From positions 124,001 to 188,000 of the forward strand of contig NZ_JAFMYW010000011.1 in the NCBI RefSeq assembly GCF_017353175.1: a stretch of 64,000 bases of DNA, written 5' to 3'. The DNA comes from Fibrella forsythiae (GTDB lineage Bacteria; Bacteroidota; Bacteroidia; Cytophagales; Spirosomataceae). Below, piece by piece: positions 9,203-19,515 of this stretch. How positions within the stretch are numbered: the first letter of the stretch is position 1; every line of letters starts with the position of its first letter. The notes beneath the pieces were generated by a model. The model worked only from the letters and a program-made list of their open reading frames with translations. It made no database searches and had not been told where the DNA came from. The position numbers and the translations under genes are program-made.

Positions 9203-11669
9203 AATTTTCTTCGCAGTCAAGCCAATCCTGACCGGGGTCGATCGGGGCTCCGTCGGGGGCGGCCAGAACGTTGTTGGCCATTGGCTGCTGCGGGTTGCTT
9301 TCGTACTGGTGAATCAGCCACAACAGTTGATTTGGGTAGCTTTCAGTTACCGTATAGTTGAGCGGAGCGGTTGGTTTATTCACCAGATAGTGCTGCCGGA
9401 TACGCTGGATAGCGTCGTGGGCGGTGGCACGTACCCGGCTATCGGCGTCGCGGTTAGCCGCCAATTCGATCAGGCTTTCCAGCAGGCGCCGACTCGTTAG
9501 CTGGCGGATGGCTTCCGGGTACGTTGGCGCTTCGCCGAAGGTGCGACGCATCGGTTCGAAGGTAATCCCGATAAGCCCCGTCAGCAGGTCAGACAGGCCG
9601 GGCATGGCGGGGTTCAGTGCTTTCTGGTTTAGCAAACGCGCACATCGTTCGGGGTTCAGCAGCAAACGCAACGTCAGGTTGGCAGCCGCCTCGGGCGGGC
9701 CCATTGGGTCGAAAGTCAGGCCGGTGTGTCGTTTGAACACTTCGCGCGGGTTAGCGTCGATGCCGAACGCGCGCGGGGGGATCAGGCTCAAAATACCAGT
9801 TGGTACGGCCAGTACGGTGGGGTCCAGCGTGTTTAGCAGGGCACTCATGGCCCGGCGTTGCTGGTCGGGAGCGACCGTTTGGGTGACCAACTGGCCATCG
9901 CCCCGCAGCGCGTAGCTATACGTAACCCCACCCAGTACTTTACTGGCGGCTTCAATCTGATAGCGATGGAACATGTACATTGGCACCAGCACTTCTTCCA
10001 GATTGGCCATCGGCATACCCACCGGAATTTTTGATTCACTAAACTGGTTCAGAGCGATCTTGCGGATAGCCATAGTCCGTATCAGTTCACTGGTGGCGTC
10101 GGCGTTGCTGTCCCAGAGGTGGGTTTGGGGGTGAGCGCTGCCTTCGGGCCGGGCGTCCTGGTCGCTGAGGAATTTCAGGCCCCGCTTCAGGTAATTATCA
10201 ATAATGGCTTTCAGGCCGGCTTTTTCGTCGGTACCCTTCGGAAAATCCTGGTAGCCGTAGGTAATTGCTACTTTATCCCATTCGCCAATGCCAACGGCAT
10301 ATACGCTATCGAGTTTCAGCGTATTATTTGGCCCAATGTCAACCTGCGGATGTGGGTAATCCATCACCGACGACCGGCTGATGGTGCTGGCAATGTAGTT
10401 GTGCGGCAGGCCCAGCGTGTGCCCAACTTCGTGAGCGGCCAGTTGACGGAGGCGGGCCAGCGCCATGGGCATGAGTGCTGCCGTGTCGGCGCTGTTGTTC
10501 TCGTAGCGAGCGGTTAGCCCCTGTGCAATGAGGTAGTCCTGGCGTACCCGCAGTGAGCCGAGGGTCACTTTCCCTTTCAGAATTTCGCCCGTCCGCGGGT
10601 CAACAATGCTGGCTCCGTAACTCCAGCCCCGAGTCGACCGGTGTACCCACTGAACCAGATTGTAGCGAACGTCCATCGGGTCGGCATCGGCCGGCAACAG
10701 TTTCACCTGGAAGGCGTCGCGGTACCCCGCTGCCTCAAACGCCTGATTCCACCACCTGATTCCATCCATCAGGGCTGAGCGGATTGGCTCGGGCGCGCCG
10801 GGGTCCATGTAGTAAATGATGGGCTTCACCGGATCGCTGAGGGCGGCGGTCGGGTCTTTCTTTGCCAGTCGGTGCCGAACCGTGTAGCGCGTGGTGATAG
10901 GCTGGCTAACGGGCGAAGCATAATCGTAAAAGTCGATGCTGTTCATGCCCGAGCGTGGGTCGAACAGGCGGGGTTTATACGTACCATCGAGCGGAGGGAG
11001 TTCAACAAATGAATGGTGCTGGCGCATACTCACGGCCGTAGGCGTGGGCACCACCTGCCGCAGATACGCGCCGGGTGCATCGCCGGTGAGTGTGATGGTC
11101 GCTTCGAATTCAGTATTCTTCGGAAATGCCTTTGTGCGGGGCAGATACATGGCGCAGCGGCTGGCATCGACCCGGAAAGAGCCCTGCCGAGTTTGCGTGA
11201 TGGCCTGAATAGCCCCCACGGCGTCCTGAAGCAGGAATGGCGTCAAATCGACCAGCGCGTGCCCACCCTCTTCAGCCACAATCTCGAAGCCGGCGTGAAC
11301 CGACTGGGCAAATGACTCGGCCACCGCCCGCCGTTCCAGTGAATCGGGGCTTAACGCCCGGTAGCCGTAGTTGGGCTCGATCAGTAAGATCTTGTTGCCG
11401 CTCCGCTCGAAGCGAACAACGTGTTCGGCCCCAAGTCGGCCCCGATCCAGGCCAATGTCGTTGGAACCCACGCCCTGTGCAAGGGTAGGGTAGTAGAGGA
11501 GTTCCTGCCCGAATTTGTCGATCTCGAGCCAGATCTTGCCTTTTTTGGCGTCCCAGTAATAGGTCAGAAAGCCCGGATGTTTCTCCATGCCCGTGGTAAA
11601 CGTAGCAATAGTCTGAGCAACTAAGGGCTTGATCGCTAAAGCGAACAGTAGTGTAAACAGTAGGCGCAT
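9201..11669 (-). CDS. Secreted zinc-dependent metalloprotease (DUF5117-type)
   Basis: 822 residues beginning with a signal peptide (MRLLFTLLFALAIKPLVAQ). At about residue 411 is AAHEVGHTLGLPHN, a HExxHxxGxxH zinc site of the metzincin type, followed by a turn with SSVMDYPHP that supplies the Met-turn. The N-terminal 200 residues and the C-terminal 350 residues resemble the large Bacteroidetes/Gram-negative zinc metalloprotease family with DUF5117/DUF5118 regions. It probably acts in the periplasm or outside the cell on proteins; natural substrates are unknown. It is a single-gene unit, converging with the dehydratase gene at a long hairpin. Confidence 0.9.
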   Translation of the reverse strand: MRLLFTLLFALAIKPLVAQTIATFTTGMEKHPGFLTYYWDAKKGKIWLEIDKFGQELLYYPTLAQGVGSNDIGLDRGRLGAEHVVRFERSGNKILLIEPNYGYRALSPDSLERRAVAESFAQSVHAGFEIVAEEGGHALVDLTPFLLQDAVGAIQAITQTRQGSFRVDASRCAMYLPRTKAFPKNTEFEATITLTGDAPGAYLRQVVPTPTAVSMRQHHSFVELPPLDGTYKPRLFDPRSGMNSIDFYDYASPVSQPITTRYTVRHRLAKKDPTAALSDPVKPIIYYMDPGAPEPIRSALMDGIRWWNQAFEAAGYRDAFQVKLLPADADPMDVRYNLVQWVHRSTRGWSYGASIVDPRTGEILKGKVTLGSLRVRQDYLIAQGLTARYENNSADTAALMPMALARLRQLAAHEVGHTLGLPHNYIASTISRSSVMDYPHPQVDIGPNNTLKLDSVYAVGIGEWDKVAITYGYQDFPKGTDEKAGLKAIIDNYLKRGLKFLSDQDARPEGSAHPQTHLWDSNADATSELIRTMAIRKIALNQFSESKIPVGMPMANLEEVLVPMYMFHRYQIEAASKVLGGVTYSYALRGDGQLVTQTVAPDQQRRAMSALLNTLDPTVLAVPTGILSLIPPRAFGIDANPREVFKRHTGLTFDPMGPPEAAANLTLRLLLNPERCARLLNQKALNPAMPGLSDLLTGLIGITFEPMRRTFGEAPTYPEAIRQLTSRRLLESLIELAANRDADSRVRATAHDAIQRIRQHYLVNKPTAPLNYTVTESYPNQLLWLIHQYESNPQQPMANNVLAAPDGAPIDPGQDWLDCEEN

Positions 11670-11924
11670 AGGTTGTATAATGAGTGTACTGGAAAAATAA
11701 CCCGCGGGCGCTGTAATAGCAAAAAGGAACCTAAATGAGGAATTATTCGGCCTGAATATGGCCCTATTGTGCGCATTGGCTAATTAAATCCCGAAAACCA
11801 GCCCATTCCGGAAGTTCTGCTACGATGCAGAGCCCTGCGTTTCGTTATCTCAGTCAGTATGCCTTTGTTGTGTCATGTAGCCTGAAAGAGGTTTACCGTT
11901 ATGAAATCTAAGTCTATCGATTAA

Positions 11925-13199
11925 ATGAATGAAATTCTTGCTTTTGCCCGTCGCCGCTGGTATTTACTGGCTGCCTTTTTGGTCTTAGCCATTGCCATTG
12001 CTATCCGGCAGTATTCGTATCAGGGGCCGAATGGCGATGTATATATCTACTGGGCTGTTGGCGGGAAGTTTTTGGCCGACAAACCCCTTTATGAACCTGT
12101 ACCCGGTTCGCAGGAGTTTCTGTATCCACCTGTGGCCGTGCTCTTTTGTCAGATTCTGGCCCTGATGCCGTTTCCGGTAGCCGTAGTTGCGTTTACCCTG
12201 TTCAACTTTGCAGCCTGGCTGGTCATTATCGCGCTGGTATATAAACTCCTGCGCTTTTACTTCCCCAACGCCAATCTACAGCTCGCCCTGATCATTGGTA
12301 TCGTAGCCAGTATTCGTTATTTCTGGCACAATATCCTGTGGGTGAATGTAAACGAAGTGATTGCCCTGCTCTGCTTTGGCGGGTTGTATACGTACCTGAA
12401 AGGCCACCGTCTGGCTGCTCTGGGTCTGTTGACGCTGGCTATGTGGATCAAAGTGATGGCCCTGCTCATCGTGCTGACGCTGGTTTTTCGGAAGCCAAAG
12501 CAAACCATTATTCCGGTGCTGGGCTTTACGGTTCTCTTCGCTGTTATTCTGATTGGCTTCAGGGGGGTGAATCAGGGCATTCAGGATTATTTTGATTACT
12601 GGAACATCACCTTCAAACCGTTTCTGACCGGTAAGGTCTTCACCGACTGGATCGCGTTCGGGATCTCACCGTTGCTGTCAAAACTGCTGACGTCCCACGA
12701 TGCCATCAACGGAATTGTTTACAATGTGGTTAGCTGGCCCCCGGCCGTAGTAGGCAAAATCAGTCTGGTTATTCGGCTAATTATTATGGGTGTAACTTAC
12801 AGGTACGTCTGGCTAACCCGGAATCAACGTCAGTTACCTTTTTTGGCCATACTACTCACCTTCCTGACCATGCTGCTAGTATCCGGAGTAGCCTGGGAAG
12901 GACACCATGTTACGTTACTGCTTATCGTTGCCGGACTCTATCACCTGCTGACGGTCCAGCAGGCAACCAGCCTGCGCCGCTGGATGTGCGTCGTTGCCAT
13001 TATGGTAGGGTTTATGACCAGCGACCTGCTCGGAAATCGCCTCTCCGATTACACCCAGGCTTATACGCTGATCACCTATAACGTCATTTTCCTGTACATC
13101 ATCGCGGCGTGGTTGAGTGAGCGTAGTCTGTATGTGCTGAACGGGTCGGCTATGCGAAATCAGGTAGAAAGCCGATATGCTGATCAGCACGAACGGTAG
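11925..13199 (+). CDS. Integral membrane glycosyltransferase, GT87 (DUF2029)-like
   Basis: 424 residues with about ten hydrophobic helices. After the first helix the periplasmic loop contains GDVYIYWAVGGKFLADKPLYEP and then EFLYPPVAVL, matching the Asp-containing loop and YPP signature of polyprenyl-phosphate-sugar dependent GT-C enzymes (GT87). Such enzymes transfer mannose or other sugars from lipid-linked donors on the outer face of the inner membrane. It stands alone, 255 bp after a divergent gene and 158 bp before a TIM-barrel gene, so its acceptor is unknown. No clear promoter was seen upstream. Confidence 0.75.
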   Translation: MNEILAFARRRWYLLAAFLVLAIAIAIRQYSYQGPNGDVYIYWAVGGKFLADKPLYEPVPGSQEFLYPPVAVLFCQILALMPFPVAVVAFTLFNFAAWLVIIALVYKLLRFYFPNANLQLALIIGIVASIRYFWHNILWVNVNEVIALLCFGGLYTYLKGHRLAALGLLTLAMWIKVMALLIVLTLVFRKPKQTIIPVLGFTVLFAVILIGFRGVNQGIQDYFDYWNITFKPFLTGKVFTDWIAFGISPLLSKLLTSHDAINGIVYNVVSWPPAVVGKISLVIRLIIMGVTYRYVWLTRNQRQLPFLAILLTFLTMLLVSGVAWEGHHVTLLLIVAGLYHLLTVQQATSLRRWMCVVAIMVGFMTSDLLGNRLSDYTQAYTLITYNVIFLYIIAAWLSERSLYVLNGSAMRNQVESRYADQHER

Positions 13200-13357
13200 C
13201 TTCGTTTTGTGTGGCGTAGTTAGTAGGTAATTCAGTTGTTTATCTTCTGAAAGAAACAGAGCGGCCATGACCCGGATAAACCTTATCGGTTAGTCATTGT
13301 CAAACTGCCAGATTTGCTTCCTGTTTCTTGTCTTACCCAATTAACTAACCTCTGATA

Positions 13358-14227
13358 ATGGCACAATCGCCTAATATGTCGCGCGCTGACTTTCTGAAAA
13401 CCAGTGCGCTAGCGTTATCGCTACCCCTATTGACCCGCTTCGACGCGCAGGCTAAACCCATTAAAAACGTAGGGCTGCAGTTATACACATTACGGAACGA
13501 ACTGAGCAAAGACCCCGATTCTACGCTGAAGCGGGTAGCCGAAATTGGCTACAAGGAAGTTGAAACGTTCGGGTACAACGACGGTAAATTCTTCGGTAAA
13601 ACGCCTCAGGCCTTTAAAGAACAATTAAAAAGTTTGGGGATGACATCGCCCAGCGGCCACTACATGCCCAATCAGTTGAAGAGCGGCTGGGAGAAAATTG
13701 TGGAAGATGCCAACACGATCGGTCAGAAATACATGGCCTGTGCGTATATCATGCCCGCCGATCGTAAGAAAGCTGACGACTACAAAGGCTTTGTTGATCT
13801 CTTCAACAAGGCGGCCGAAACGTGTCAAAAAGCAGGTATCCAGTTCGTGTATCACAACCACGATTTCGAATTCCAACCCCTCGACGGGCAGCTTGGCTAC
13901 GATATCATTCTGAAGGGCACTGACCCGAAGATGGTGAAGATGGAGCTTGACCTGTACTGGACAACCATCGCCGGAAAAGACCCTGTTGAACTGTTCAAGC
14001 AGAACCCGGGCCGTTTCCCGCTGGTCCATATGAAAGATATTGCCAAGACTGAGAAGCGCGAATTTGCCGAAGTAGGTACTGGCTCTATTGATTTTCAGCG
14101 CATTCTCGATGCCGCTAAAACCGGTGGCGTTAAGCACTATTTTGTCGAGCAGGATGCCGTCACAAAAGGCACTCCGCTGGAGGCCATCGCGGTAAGCTTC
14201 AAAAACATGCAGAAGCTGAGCGTATAG
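13358..14227 (+). CDS. Secreted sugar phosphate isomerase/epimerase-like TIM-barrel protein
   Basis: 289 residues with a Tat-like export leader (SRADFLKTSALALSLPLL), then a xylose-isomerase-like TIM barrel. Candidate divalent-metal ligands are the Glu in KEVETFGYN, His residues in VYHNHDFEF, the Asp/Glu region MELDLYWT, the His in LVHMKDI and the Glu in VEQDAV. Proteins of this family in Bacteroidetes epimerise or isomerise free sugars or cyclitols outside the cytoplasm. The gene is followed by a strong terminator at 14252. Its substrate is unknown. Confidence 0.85.
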   Translation: MAQSPNMSRADFLKTSALALSLPLLTRFDAQAKPIKNVGLQLYTLRNELSKDPDSTLKRVAEIGYKEVETFGYNDGKFFGKTPQAFKEQLKSLGMTSPSGHYMPNQLKSGWEKIVEDANTIGQKYMACAYIMPADRKKADDYKGFVDLFNKAAETCQKAGIQFVYHNHDFEFQPLDGQLGYDIILKGTDPKMVKMELDLYWTTIAGKDPVELFKQNPGRFPLVHMKDIAKTEKREFAEVGTGSIDFQRILDAAKTGGVKHYFVEQDAVTKGTPLEAIAVSFKNMQKLSV

Positions 14228-14251
14228 CAGTAACGCATCGCCATTTTAATC

Positions 14252-14284
14252 AGAAAAAGCCAGGTAGATCACCTGGCTTTTTCT
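14252..14284. terminator. Intrinsic terminator between convergent genes
   Basis: AGAAAAAGCCAGGT and ACCTGGCTTTTTCT pair perfectly around the loop AGATC, giving a 14-bp stem with T-runs on both strands. It serves the isomerase gene (ends 14227) and could also serve rny (ends 14366). Confidence 0.85.
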
Positions 14285-14365
14285 GATTCCGGGTACGTTG
14301 GCCGGAGACGACACAAAAAAAAGAGTCGGGCGAACCCAACTCCTTTCTTCACGGAAAAAGGCCTG

Positions 14366-16000
14366 TTACTTGGCGTAAGCCACCGACCGCATCTCGCGGA
14401 TGACGGTCACTTTGATCTGACCCGGATACTGCATCTCTTTCTCGATCTTCTGCGAAATCTCGAACGACAACGTACCTGCGCGCTCGTCGGTGACGTGATC
14501 GGCATCGACCATCACGCGCAGTTCGCGACCGGCCTGAATGGCGTAGCATTTGACCACGCCCTGGAAATTCGTAGCTAATTCTTCGAGTTCTTTCAGGCGT
14601 TTAATATACGATTCCATCATCTCGCGGCGCGCTCCGGGGCGTGAGCCTGAAACGGCGTCACATACCTGAACGATCGGCGAAATCATGCTGGTCATTTCTA
14701 TCTCGTCGTGGTGAGCACCGATGGCGTTGATCACCTCGGGGTTTTCCTTGTACTTCTTGGCTAACTCCATACCCAGCAGGGCGTGGGGTAGTTCAGCTTC
14801 TTCTGGCCATACTTTGCCAATATCGTGCAGCAATCCAGCCCGTTTAGCCAGTTTGGCGTTCAGACCAAGCTCGGCGGCCATCGTAGCGCAAAGTTTTGCC
14901 ACTTCACGCGAGTGCTGCAGCAGGTTTTGCCCGTAGCTTGACCGGAAACGCATCCGGCCAATCATCTTGATCAGTTCGGGATGCAGGCCGTGAATGCCAA
15001 GGTCAATCACCGTCCGTTCGCCGATTTCGACGATCTCATCTTCGATGTTCTTACGGGTTTTCGCTACGATCTCTTCAATACGCGCCGGGTGAATGCGTCC
15101 ATCCTGCACTAGCCGGTGCAACGATAACCGGGCCACTTCGCGCCGAACGGGATCGAATCCGGAAATGATGATCGCTTCGGGGGTATCGTCAACGATAATC
15201 TCAACGCCGGTAGCGGCTTCCAGCGCCCGGATGTTACGCCCTTCGCGGCCGATGATTTTACCCTTGATATCGTCTGATTCAATGTTGAAGATCGATACGC
15301 AGTTTTCAATGGCGTGCTCGGTGGCGGTACGCTGAATGGTATCGATAACCACCTTTTTCGCTTCTTTCGTAGCGGTCAGCTTCGCTTCTTCCAGCATGTT
15401 TTTCACGTAGGCTGAGGCCCGCGTATCGGCTTCGCCCTTCAAGGTATCGACCATACGTTCCAGCGCCTGTTCGGCTGAAAGGCCAGCGATTTTTTCGAGT
15501 TGCGACACCTGCTCGGCAAGCATCTTATCCGCTTCGGCCTGGCGGCGCTCTACATCTTCATTACGCTTATTTAGGGCTTCGACTTGCTGAGCCAAGGCAT
15601 TTTTCTGCTGACCAACTTCGTTTTTGATCAGGTTGATTTCGTTCTTCAACTGATTCAGTTCGCCTTCGCGGGTACGTTGCTGGTCGGCCTGTTGAGCTAG
15701 TTGCTGTTCGCGCTGTTTCAGTTTGGCTTCGTTCTGTTGCAGGAGGCCGCGCTTCTCATTGGTTTGTTCTTCAAATTCAGATTTCAGGCGAAGAAATTTT
15801 TCTTTTGCCTCCAGCATACGGTCTTTCTTGATCGTTTCAGCCTGTAGCTCGGCAGTTTTCAGGATGTCGGCAGCTTTGGCCTCTGCTTCCTGCTGTTTAT
15901 CGGCGATCGCGCCCTGGAGCGATTTTCGCCCCATAAAAACACCGATACCTGCGGCAATTACGCTACACAGGATGATCAGTATTATACTGGTCGTTGTCAT
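14366..16000 (-). CDS. rny: Ribonuclease Y
   Basis: The start at 16000 ([18 protein letters not shown]) gives 544 residues with an N-terminal membrane anchor, whereas an upstream in-frame ATG at 16033 adds a non-hydrophobic 11-residue lead. A long charged coiled coil covers about residues 30-190, the KH domain has [15 protein letters not shown] near 246, and the HD domain has HSREVAKL and LLHDIGK near 360-390. RNase Y is a membrane-tethered endonuclease that starts mRNA decay. It is last in a minus-strand group with zapA and pheT, an order I recall as common in Bacteroidetes. All catalytic elements look intact. Confidence 0.97.
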   Translation of the reverse strand: MTTTSIILIILCSVIAAGIGVFMGRKSLQGAIADKQQEAEAKAADILKTAELQAETIKKDRMLEAKEKFLRLKSEFEEQTNEKRGLLQQNEAKLKQREQQLAQQADQQRTREGELNQLKNEINLIKNEVGQQKNALAQQVEALNKRNEDVERRQAEADKMLAEQVSQLEKIAGLSAEQALERMVDTLKGEADTRASAYVKNMLEEAKLTATKEAKKVVIDTIQRTATEHAIENCVSIFNIESDDIKGKIIGREGRNIRALEAATGVEIIVDDTPEAIIISGFDPVRREVARLSLHRLVQDGRIHPARIEEIVAKTRKNIEDEIVEIGERTVIDLGIHGLHPELIKMIGRMRFRSSYGQNLLQHSREVAKLCATMAAELGLNAKLAKRAGLLHDIGKVWPEEAELPHALLGMELAKKYKENPEVINAIGAHHDEIEMTSMISPIVQVCDAVSGSRPGARREMMESYIKRLKELEELATNFQGVVKCYAIQAGRELRVMVDADHVTDERAGTLSFEISQKIEKEMQYPGQIKVTVIREMRSVAYAK

Positions 16001-16087
16001 TAATTGGTATCGTTTGGGTTGAACATAGTTCATTATGCACCCGCTGCAACACCGGTTCCCGTGTGGAGAAGAGGACCAACCTGCCGC

Positions 16088-16375
16088 CTAAACGAGGCTG
16101 GGCGTGATGGTCTGATTCAATTGGGCAATCCTGTCATAGATGCGATTCTGCATCTGTCGGGCCTGATCCTCCGATTTCAGGCTCGATACCAAACAATCAA
16201 GGGCCACCAGGGCCAGAATGTCTTGCGTGTCGCGCACGCCCCGGCTACGGTGTACCTCCATGCGTTCGCGAATAAGCTTACCAGCGTCGCGGAGGAAGAC
16301 TTCCTCTTCCGGCAACGATTTAAAGCGGTAATCGCGGTCTGCAATTTTGATATGTATCGCTAGCCGTTCTTCCAT
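16088..16375 (-). CDS. zapA: Cell division protein ZapA
   Basis: 95 residues, the usual size of ZapA, with the N-terminal beta/alpha part (LAIHIKIADRDYRFKSLPEEE) and a C-terminal helix predicted to form a coiled coil (QDILALVALDCLVSSLKSEDQ). ZapA binds FtsZ and stabilises protofilament bundles at the division site. It lies 63 bp after a small coiled-coil gene and 87 bp before rny on the same strand. Confidence 0.88.
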   Translation of the reverse strand: MEERLAIHIKIADRDYRFKSLPEEEVFLRDAGKLIRERMEVHRSRGVRDTQDILALVALDCLVSSLKSEDQARQMQNRIYDRIAQLNQTITPSLV

Positions 16376-16438
16376 TGTGTGTGTGTGGCACTGGCTGACC
16401 GGCCCAAACTGCTCGGGTCGGGGTACGCTATTGGTGTG

Positions 16439-16777
16439 TTATGACAAGGTACTCAGATGGGCAATGCACCGGTCAATATCCCGGATATACTCATCGAGTT
16501 TCTGCTTTACTTCTTCACGGGCAACCGCGTCGGGCAGGTTGCTGCTTACAAGTTTACTTAAATCTTTCGACTTTGTAAACGCCGGTGGAGCCTCCACCAC
16601 TTTTTTCTGTTGCCGCTTCGACAGGTCCTGCTGCTCCCGAATCGTTTTTTGCTGGTCGGCGATTTCGCGTTCCAACTGCTCAATGCGTTGCTTCTGCTGC
16701 GCAACGCGCTCAGTCAGATCAAAGACTTTGTGTTCAAAATCTTCCAGCAATACAAAAAGTCTCGATTCAGAAACCAT
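16439..16777 (-). CDS. Small coiled-coil protein between pheT and zapA
   Basis: 112 residues. The first 65 are a strongly heptad-patterned helix rich in Glu, Gln and Lys (FEHKVFDLTERVAQQKQRIEQ and onwards), followed by a short Pro-containing linker and a second helical part (EEVKQKLDEYIRDIDRCIAHL). No catalytic domain is visible. The position immediately upstream of zapA suggests a divisome or ZapB-like partner, but this is inference from context. The long hairpin H2 separates it from pheT. Confidence 0.75.
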   Translation of the reverse strand: MVSESRLFVLLEDFEHKVFDLTERVAQQKQRIEQLEREIADQQKTIREQQDLSKRQQKKVVEAPPAFTKSKDLSKLVSSNLPDAVAREEVKQKLDEYIRDIDRCIAHLSTLS

Positions 16778-16787
16778 GTTTTTCTTG

Positions 16788-16889
16788 AGTCGTAAGTCGG
16801 CAAATCGATAGTCGTAAGTCGCGCTGCTATACTACGCAGAGGTGCATTTGCAGCGCGACTTACGACTATCGACTTGCCGACTTACGACT
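16788..16889. repeat. Long hairpin H2, 40-nt arms
   Basis: Arms 16788-16827 and 16850-16889 are reverse complements with one mismatch, around a 22-nt loop. The arms are built from repeated AGTCG/GTAAGTCG words and end at the loop in GCGCTGC. The outer end touches the pheT stop codon, and the other end lies 10 nt before the start of the coiled-coil gene, so the hairpin sits inside a probable operon. Confidence 0.9.
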
Positions 16890-19333
16890 TATTTTCTAAT
16901 TACTGCTCCTAATTCTTTTTCAAACTGGCTCATGAGCCGTTGCATTGTTTTGTCGATTACGGCGTCTGTAAGGGTTTGCGTGGCATCCTGAAGCGTAAAG
17001 CTCACGGCGTAGGCCTTCTTGCCGTTGCCCAGATTACTGCCCTCATACACGTCGAATACGTTGATACTCCGTAATAACTTCCGTTCCGTTTGGGTCGCCA
17101 GCTTCTGAATCTGCTCGAAGGAGACAGACTTGTCGATGACAAGCGACAAATCACGGCGTACCTCCGGGAACCGCGGAACGTCTACGTAACTGGTTTTGCC
17201 GCTGTATCGTTTGATTAACAAGGCCCAATCGAAGTCGGCGTAATAAACAGCCTGTTTCGCGTCGGCTAATTTAGCCAGCTTTGGCTGTACTAACCCGAAC
17301 GTAACCACCGGTTTTTTATTAACTGTGTACGTAAGGCCGTACTGAAACTGCGCCGGATCGGCCGGTTGCTGGTCGGTTGGCTGAATACGAAGCGACGCGA
17401 GCACTATGTGGACAGCCGCTTTCAAATCATGAAAAGCTATTGACTGGCCTTTCTCCAGCCAGTTCTCAGCAGCCCTATCACCCACCATCGCTAAGGCTAA
17501 CCGGGGCGACTCGTGGTATTTCTTTGATGACGTACCTGACTCGTTTTCGACCTGGCTGCTGCCATAGACCTTGCCAAATTCAAACAGCTTCAAATCGCGC
17601 TGACGGCGGTTGAGGTTGTACACCAGCGCTTCCAAAACCGAGAACAGCATGGTCTGCCGCATCACCGACAGTTCATCGCTCAAGGGGTTCAACAGCCGTA
17701 CGTCGGTCAGTGGCAGGCTGGCACGGATGGCGTCGTGATACGCTGGACGGGTCATCGACAAGGACATGGCCTCAACGAATCCGTTGGCGGCCAGTACCTG
17801 ACCTATTCGGCTCTGCAACTGGTTAACATCGGTGGTTGGGAATTCAGACAGCGTATTGGCCGACAGACTTGGCGACAACGGCACGTTATCGAGCCCGTAA
17901 ATACGAAGAATCTCTTCAACCACATCGGCCTCACGCGTTACGTCGACACGGTAAGGCGGAACCAGCGCCACGAAACCTGATTCCGTCAGGTCAGCTGTCT
18001 GAATGTCGAGCGCGTTCAGGATTTGGATGATGCGCTCCCGGTCAATCTGAATGCCGATCAGCCGGTCGATGTTGCGATAGGTGATGGGAACGCGGAAATC
18101 GGCAATAGGCTGCGGGTAGATGTCGACTATGTCCGACGTCACGCTGCCACCCGCTACTTCCTGAATGAGCAGGGCCGCGTATTTCAGCGCAAATGGGGGC
18201 ATGTTAGGATCCGTTCCGCGCTCGTACCGGAAGGAGGCGTCGGTTTTAAGGCCATGATGCTGGGCTGTTTTCCGAATGGAAGCGGGGGAGAAATAAGCGC
18301 ATTCCAGGAAAATCCGGGTCGTTTTCTCGGATACGCCCGACGTTTTTCCGCCGAACACCCCGCCAATACACATACCGTCCGATTCGCCGTTGCAGATCAT
18401 CAGATCAGTAGCCGACAGTTTCCGTTCCACGCCATCGAGGGTCGTGAACAACGTACCTGCAGGCAAGGTTTTTACCACCACTTCGCCGGTCGTAATGGCG
18501 GCGGCATCGAACGCGTGCATGGGTTGCCCCAGGCCGTGACACACAAAATTGGTAACATCGACGATGTTGTTGATCGGTGTGAGGCCAATGCTAAGCAGGC
18601 GTTGCTTCAACCACTTTGGCGATTCACTAACCGTGAGGCCGCTCATCGTCAGGCCCGTGTAACGCGGGCAGGCTTCCGCGTCTTCAACACGTACCTGAAG
18701 CGTGAAATCGGTAGAGGCTACGGCAAACGCATCGACAGATGGCCATTTCACCGGGATATCCAGCACGGCGCGCAGATCGCGGGCTACGCCGAGGTGCGAA
18801 GCAGCATCAGCGCGGTTAGGCGTCAGACCGATTTCGATGCGCGAATCGGCTTCAAGATCAAAGAATGTAGCGGCAGGTGTTCCGTTGGGTACGTCGGTCG
18901 TGAGCACCATAATGCCCGCGTGCGATTCACCCAGGCCGATTTCATCTTCAGCGCAGAGCATGCCTTCCGAAGCAGCTCCCCGGATTTTGGCCTTTTTAAT
19001 GGCAAACGGCTCTCCGTTTTTTGGATGAAGCGTAGCGCCCACGGTGGCTACTACAACACGCTGACCCGCCGCTACGTTGGGCGCGCCGCAGACGATGTTC
19101 AGGGGTTGTTCGCCGCCCACGTCGACGGTAGTGATGCTCAGCTTGTCGGCATCGGGGTGGCGCTCGCAGGTCAGAACGGTGCCGATAACAACGCCCGAGA
19201 GGCCACCGGGAATCAGATCGACTCGTTCGATACCATCAACTTCAAGACCGGTACTGGTGAGAATATGATCCAGTTCGTCTGGTGTTTTATCCACATCGAT
19301 AAACTGGGTAAGCCAACTATATGAAATGTTCAT
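16889..19333 (-). CDS. pheT: Phenylalanine-tRNA ligase beta subunit
   Basis: 814 residues from the ATG at 19333 (MNISYSWLTQFIDVD), the normal start for PheT. An in-frame upstream ATG at 19387 would read through the leader hairpin and is rejected. Visible parts are the N-terminal tRNA-binding domain (about 40-150, VVIGTVLTCERHPDADKLS), B3/B4 editing region, B5 domain and the C-terminal ferredoxin-fold anticodon-binding domain (YVDVPRFPEVRRDLSLVIDKS). With the alpha subunit, which is not in this window, it charges tRNA-Phe. A terminator-like hairpin lies 10 nt upstream of the start codon, suggesting attenuation. Confidence 0.97.
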   Translation of the reverse strand: MNISYSWLTQFIDVDKTPDELDHILTSTGLEVDGIERVDLIPGGLSGVVIGTVLTCERHPDADKLSITTVDVGGEQPLNIVCGAPNVAAGQRVVVATVGATLHPKNGEPFAIKKAKIRGAASEGMLCAEDEIGLGESHAGIMVLTTDVPNGTPAATFFDLEADSRIEIGLTPNRADAASHLGVARDLRAVLDIPVKWPSVDAFAVASTDFTLQVRVEDAEACPRYTGLTMSGLTVSESPKWLKQRLLSIGLTPINNIVDVTNFVCHGLGQPMHAFDAAAITTGEVVVKTLPAGTLFTTLDGVERKLSATDLMICNGESDGMCIGGVFGGKTSGVSEKTTRIFLECAYFSPASIRKTAQHHGLKTDASFRYERGTDPNMPPFALKYAALLIQEVAGGSVTSDIVDIYPQPIADFRVPITYRNIDRLIGIQIDRERIIQILNALDIQTADLTESGFVALVPPYRVDVTREADVVEEILRIYGLDNVPLSPSLSANTLSEFPTTDVNQLQSRIGQVLAANGFVEAMSLSMTRPAYHDAIRASLPLTDVRLLNPLSDELSVMRQTMLFSVLEALVYNLNRRQRDLKLFEFGKVYGSSQVENESGTSSKKYHESPRLALAMVGDRAAENWLEKGQSIAFHDLKAAVHIVLASLRIQPTDQQPADPAQFQYGLTYTVNKKPVVTFGLVQPKLAKLADAKQAVYYADFDWALLIKRYSGKTSYVDVPRFPEVRRDLSLVIDKSVSFEQIQKLATQTERKLLRSINVFDVYEGSNLGNGKKAYAVSFTLQDATQTLTDAVIDKTMQRLMSQFEKELGAVIRK

Positions 19334-19342
19334 GTGTCTATC

Positions 19343-19369
19343 AAAAAGCCCGACTGGCAGGAGTCGGGC
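19343..19369 (-). terminator. Terminator-like hairpin in the pheT leader, possible attenuator
   Basis: On the minus strand GCCCGACT and AGTCGGGC flank a 6-nt loop and are followed directly by TTTTT, a textbook intrinsic terminator. It lies in the 5' leader of pheT, 9-10 nt before the ATG. No minus-strand gene lies upstream for it to serve, since the next gene is divergent. This makes an attenuation switch likely. Confidence 0.65.
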
Positions 19370-19515
19370 GAAACCAATTGATGACAAAAATAAGCAAGCT
19401 TACACGGTTTCGTGTGAATCAGGCTAAAGGAAATCAGTAGGTAATGGCAGATAACATGCGCTGGTGCAGGTACGTTACCCTGTAGGCGTGCGCGACCAGA
19501 ATGGTGGCAGCAGTG

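Noticed and set aside
18023..19324. 433-codon open frame opposite pheT
   Set aside because: It is antisense to a fully intact, conserved pheT and has no recognisable domain; long antisense frames are common in GC-rich genes.
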